6,866 nt of DNA from Rikenellaceae bacterium (GTDB lineage: Bacteria; Bacteroidota; Bacteroidia; Bacteroidales; UBA932), in NCBI GenBank assembly GCA_003513895.1, contig DOSU01000139.1:11601-18466 (forward strand). Direction: 5' to 3'. Positions 6,556-6,866 of this stretch are shown here, piece after piece; position 1 is the first letter of the stretch; each line of letters opens with the position of its first letter. The position numbers and the translations under genes were made by a program. The notes under the pieces were generated by a model. That model searched no databases and was not told the origin of the DNA. It saw nothing but the letters and a program-made list of their open reading frames with translations.

Positions 6556-6588
6556 TTGCCGGCATTTACGCCGGTAACAAAAATTTTT
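6556..6588 (+). terminator. Hairpin terminator after the methyltransferase gene
   Basis: TTGCCGGC (6556-6563) pairs with GCCGGTAA (6570-6577) through eight pairs, including one G-U in the plus-strand RNA, around a six-base loop. A TTTTT run (6584-6588) follows after ACAAAAA-like sequence and can pair with the AAAA preceding the stem. The hairpin begins 8 bases after the TAA at 6548. The U-run is set back from the stem by six bases, so efficiency is uncertain. Confidence 0.6.
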
Positions 6589-6636
6589 AATGTAAATTTA
6601 TTAACTGAATAAATACAGGAATATAAACAGAGGATT

Positions 6637-6866
6637 ATGACAAATATTCTGGCAATAACCTGGGCACCATCACCCGAAATCTTTTCGATTGGGCCAATCC
6701 ACCTAAGATATTACAGCATTTTATTTGTATCGGGTTTTATAATCGGATACTATATTGTTTCAGGGTTCTTCAAAAGAGAAAAGTTACCGACTAACATACT
6801 CGACACTTTATTGTATTCACTACTTGGAGCTACTCTGGTTGGCGCAAGGCTCGGTCACTGTCTCTT
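6637..6866 (+). CDS. lgt: Prolipoprotein diacylglyceryl transferase, N-terminal part
   Basis: The frame starts at ATG 6637 and runs off the right edge after 76 complete codons; the family is usually about 260-290 residues. Lgt is a multi-pass inner-membrane enzyme that moves diacylglycerol from phosphatidylglycerol to the lipobox cysteine of prolipoproteins, the first step of lipoprotein maturation. Visible family features are ITWAPSPEIFSIGPIHLRYYSILFVSGFIIGYYI (7-40), which has the periplasmic SPEIF..GP..(L)R(W/Y)Y pattern leading into the first membrane helix, and GATLVGARLGHCL (64-76) at the beginning of a second. The catalytic histidine and arginines of later segments lie outside the window. 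An AGAGG lies only three bases before the ATG, too near to act as a normal Shine-Dalgarno. TAAATTTA (6593-6600) is one base off a -7 box and could drive the gene after the preceding terminator. Confidence 0.9.
   Translation, partial: MTNILAITWAPSPEIFSIGPIHLRYYSILFVSGFIIGYYIVSGFFKREKLPTNILDTLLYSLLGATLVGARLGHCL

Overview
The window looks like ordinary chromosomal DNA from a member of the Bacteroidota, probably Bacteroidales or a close relative. Several signs agree. Protein sequences match the family patterns of that phylum, including a b558-type SdhC, an about 419-residue Pgk with a charged helical insertion, and a DUF4403 lipoprotein. No start codon has a canonically spaced Shine-Dalgarno sequence. 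Near-consensus TAnnTTTG -7 boxes lie upstream of genes. The non-coding DNA is AT-rich.

Layout from left to right: (1) the C-terminal two thirds of hemW (+, cut by the left edge), facing sdhC (-) with only 11 bases between their stop codons. A strong intrinsic terminator for sdhC lies inside the hemW 3' coding end. (2) A 101-base divergent spacer between sdhC (-) and pyrH (+), with back-to-back promoters whose elements interleave. (3) pyrH then frr (+), a familiar pair for UMP phosphorylation and ribosome recycling. (4) frr converges, 6 bases apart, on a DUF4403 lipoprotein gene (-). That gene overlaps the end of pgk (-) by an ATGA junction, so pgk and the lipoprotein form one transcription unit. 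(5) An AT-rich divergent spacer, then a class I SAM-dependent RNA methyltransferase of the RlmI/RlmK-like group (+) with a non-ATG start, followed by a hairpin terminator. (6) The first 76 codons of lgt (+), cut by the right edge.

The genes are mostly housekeeping: anaerobic-type haem or radical-SAM chemistry (hemW), respiration (sdhC), nucleotide synthesis (pyrH), translation (frr, methyltransferase), glycolysis (pgk) and lipoprotein maturation (lgt). Lgt would lipidate proteins such as the DUF4403 lipoprotein encoded here. I see no mobile element, CRISPR array, tRNA, rRNA, toxin-antitoxin or defence module, and no stretch over 300 bases without a gene. I found no convincing new multi-gene system. 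The points worth a second look are local: the coding-embedded terminator, an sdhC without adjacent sdhA/sdhB, the interleaved divergent promoters, the pgk-lipoprotein coupling and the internal duplication in the DUF4403 protein.
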